In this document: one piece after another, positions 62,972 to 64,000 of the stretch | Numbering within the stretch: position 1 is the stretch's first letter | How the letters are laid out: each line of letters opens with the position of its first letter | DNA from: Rhodospira trueperi | GTDB taxonomy: Bacteria; Pseudomonadota; Alphaproteobacteria; Rhodospirillales; Rhodospirillaceae | Assembly (NCBI RefSeq): GCF_900101965.1 | Contig: NZ_FNAP01000013.1 | Coordinates: 62,001-126,000, forward strand | Direction: 5' to 3' | Length of the DNA stretch: 64,000 bases | Notes under the pieces: generated by a model | The model's database searches: none | What the model was told of the DNA's origin: nothing | What the model saw: only the letters and a program-made list of their open reading frames with translations | Made by a program: the position numbers and the translations under genes

Positions 62972-63591
62972 GGCGCGCCCGGGCGACCGCCGACGGGGCG
63001 CCGCGACGACTGCGCATCGGGGCCGGCCGGTTGCGGGGCCGGACCCTTGCTGTTCCGTCCGGTCATGCCATCCGCCCCACGTCCGACCGCGCGCGCGAGG
63101 CGCTGTTTAACGTGCTGATCCATCGCTGTGCCGCGGACGGGCGGTTCAGCCTCGTCGGCGCCACCGTTCTGGACGCCTTCGCTGGCACCGGCGCCCTGGG
63201 GCTGGAGGCGTTGTCGCGCGGCGCCCGCCATGCCGTCTTCCTGGACCGGGATGGGGGCGCGGTTCGTGATCTGACCGCGCGTGTGACGGACTGGGGCGTG
63301 TCGGACGAGACGACGGTGCTGCGGGCCGACACCACGCGGCCGCCGGCGCGCCCGGACGGTGTGGCGCCGGCCTGCCTTGTGTTTCTTGATCCTCCGTACG
63401 GGATGGATCTGCCGGGCCCGGCGCTGATGGCGCTTGTGGAGGCCGGCTGGGTGGCGCCGGGCGCGCTGTGTGTCGTGGAAACCGACCGCGACGAGGCGTT
63501 GCCGGTGCCGGGTGGGTTCGAGCTGATCGACGACCGGGCGCAGGGACGCGCGCGGCTGCGTATCCTGCGCCGTCGCGCGGGCGGGGAATGA
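62968..63591 (+). CDS. rsmD: 16S rRNA (guanine-966-N2)-methyltransferase RsmD
   Basis: 207-aa methyltransferase that modifies G966 of 16S rRNA. IGAGRLRGRTLAVPSG and IRPTSDRAREALFNVL open the protein; motif I DAFAGTGALGLEALSRGA and the catalytic FLDPPYGMDLP follow. The start overlaps the kinase stop (ATGA), so it is translationally coupled to a signalling gene. Confidence 0.95.
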   Translation: MRRARATADGAPRRLRIGAGRLRGRTLAVPSGHAIRPTSDRAREALFNVLIHRCAADGRFSLVGATVLDAFAGTGALGLEALSRGARHAVFLDRDGGAVRDLTARVTDWGVSDETTVLRADTTRPPARPDGVAPACLVFLDPPYGMDLPGPALMALVEAGWVAPGALCVVETDRDEALPVPGGFELIDDRAQGRARLRILRRRAGGE

Positions 63592-63701
63592 GGGTGAAGA
63601 CGCCGGACGACGCGGGTGCGGCAGATGCCGCAAGGGCATTGCATCGGCCCCGTCGGTTCGATATGGTCCGGCGCTTCCGGCGGGATATCGCCGGACACGG
63701 A

Positions 63702-63792
63702 GGAGGGATGGCCGAGCGGTCGAAGGCGCACGCCTGGAAAGTGTGTATACCCTAACCGGGTATCGAGGGTTCGAATCCCTCTCCCTCCGCCA
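63702..63792 (+). tRNA. tRNA-Ser (anticodon GGA)
   Basis: 91 nt including encoded CCA. Acceptor stem GGAGGGA/TCCCTCC (63702-63708, 63782-63788), discriminator G. Anticodon stem CACGC/GTGTG with loop CTGGAAA puts GGA at 63736-63738. A long variable arm (ATACCC/GGGTAT) and T arm GAGGG-TTCGAAT-CCCTC mark a class II serine tRNA. Confidence 0.97.
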
Positions 63793-63816
63793 TTATTCTT
63801 TCGCGAACCCGAGATG

Positions 63817-63846
63817 AGGCTCCCTTTGGGGGCCTTTTTCTTTTTG
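63817..63846 (+). terminator. Rho-independent terminator of tRNA-Ser
   Basis: Stem AGGCTCCC (63817-63824) with GGGGGCCT (one G-U), 3-nt loop, followed by a T-rich run TTTTCTTTTTG. The remaining 150 bp to the window edge hold nothing I can support. Confidence 0.85.
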
Positions 63847-64000
63847 ATTTAGAGGCGTTTGGCCGAACCGCCCGAATCCCGGAGCCAGGCGCGTCTCCAA
63901 GCTGAAATCTCTGAACGGCCCTCCGTCTTCAACAGAGCGAACCTCGCCCGACCGGGTTCGGCTTCGCGAAGGCCAGTGTTTTCAGCGGCTGTTCTTCCGG

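Noticed and set aside
63851-64000. Minus-strand open stretch at the right edge
   Set aside because: About 50 codons open to the edge with Arg/Ala-rich translation and no motif. Likely chance frame next to a tRNA.

Overview
The window is high-GC DNA with the gene content of a free-living alphaproteobacterium, most likely of the Rhodospirillales/Rhodospirillaceae type. Evidence is the hopanoid genes (hpnH, hpnA, hpnN with ispH), a polyhydroxybutyrate locus (phaR, a PhaC-type synthase, phaA), betaine-lipid genes (btaA, btaB) and an imp-type type VI secretion cluster with ImpC/ImpD, ImpE and ImpM. Genus was not determined.

Region 1 (1-5.9 kb) is hopanoid metabolism. hpnA-hpnN run left and ispH-hpnH run right from a shared 197-bp control region. 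Region 2 (6.0-7.4 kb) is a compact, more A+T-rich three-gene cassette: an unrecognised 146-aa protein, an XRE-type regulator and a small two-helix membrane protein, behind a promoter and an inverted repeat. Region 3 (7.5-12.8 kb) holds an output-less membrane sensor overlapping an acyl-CoA ligase, two small Cys-containing exported proteins and a methyltransferase remnant. Region 4 (12.8-17.7 kb) is PHB metabolism plus a Tat-exported dienelactone-hydrolase-like protein.

Region 5 (17.7-33 kb) is mixed housekeeping: btaA-btaB, an M32 carboxypeptidase, a higBA toxin-antitoxin pair, an orphan MoxR ATPase, gshA, rsmE, a degenerate histidine kinase, glnD, a GT2-GtrA fusion, a lipoyl-less E2 acyltransferase and a second glycosyltransferase.

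Region 6 (32.9-61.1 kb) is a near-complete type VI secretion system in two divergent arms around a 544-bp spacer. The leftward arm reads clpV, hcp, vgrG, an unknown 217-aa gene, fha, tssJ, tssK, tssL, tssM, tagF, a methyltransferase, pppA. The rightward arm reads tssA, tssB, tssC, a second tssC, tagJ, tssE, tssF, tssG. Sheath, tube, spike, baseplate, membrane complex and recycling ATPase are all present. No PAAR protein, no recognisable effector/immunity pair and no PpkA-type kinase are encoded, although the FHA protein, the PP2C phosphatase and a threonine-containing TssL tail imply phospho-control.

Region 7 (61.5-64 kb) has a histidine kinase with a heme-type sensor motif, rsmD and tRNA-Ser(GGA). 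No CRISPR array, insertion sequence, prophage or replication origin was seen. The best candidates for something undescribed are the 6-7.4 kb cassette, the kinase-less T6SS with an inserted methyltransferase, and the heme-sensor kinase beside it.
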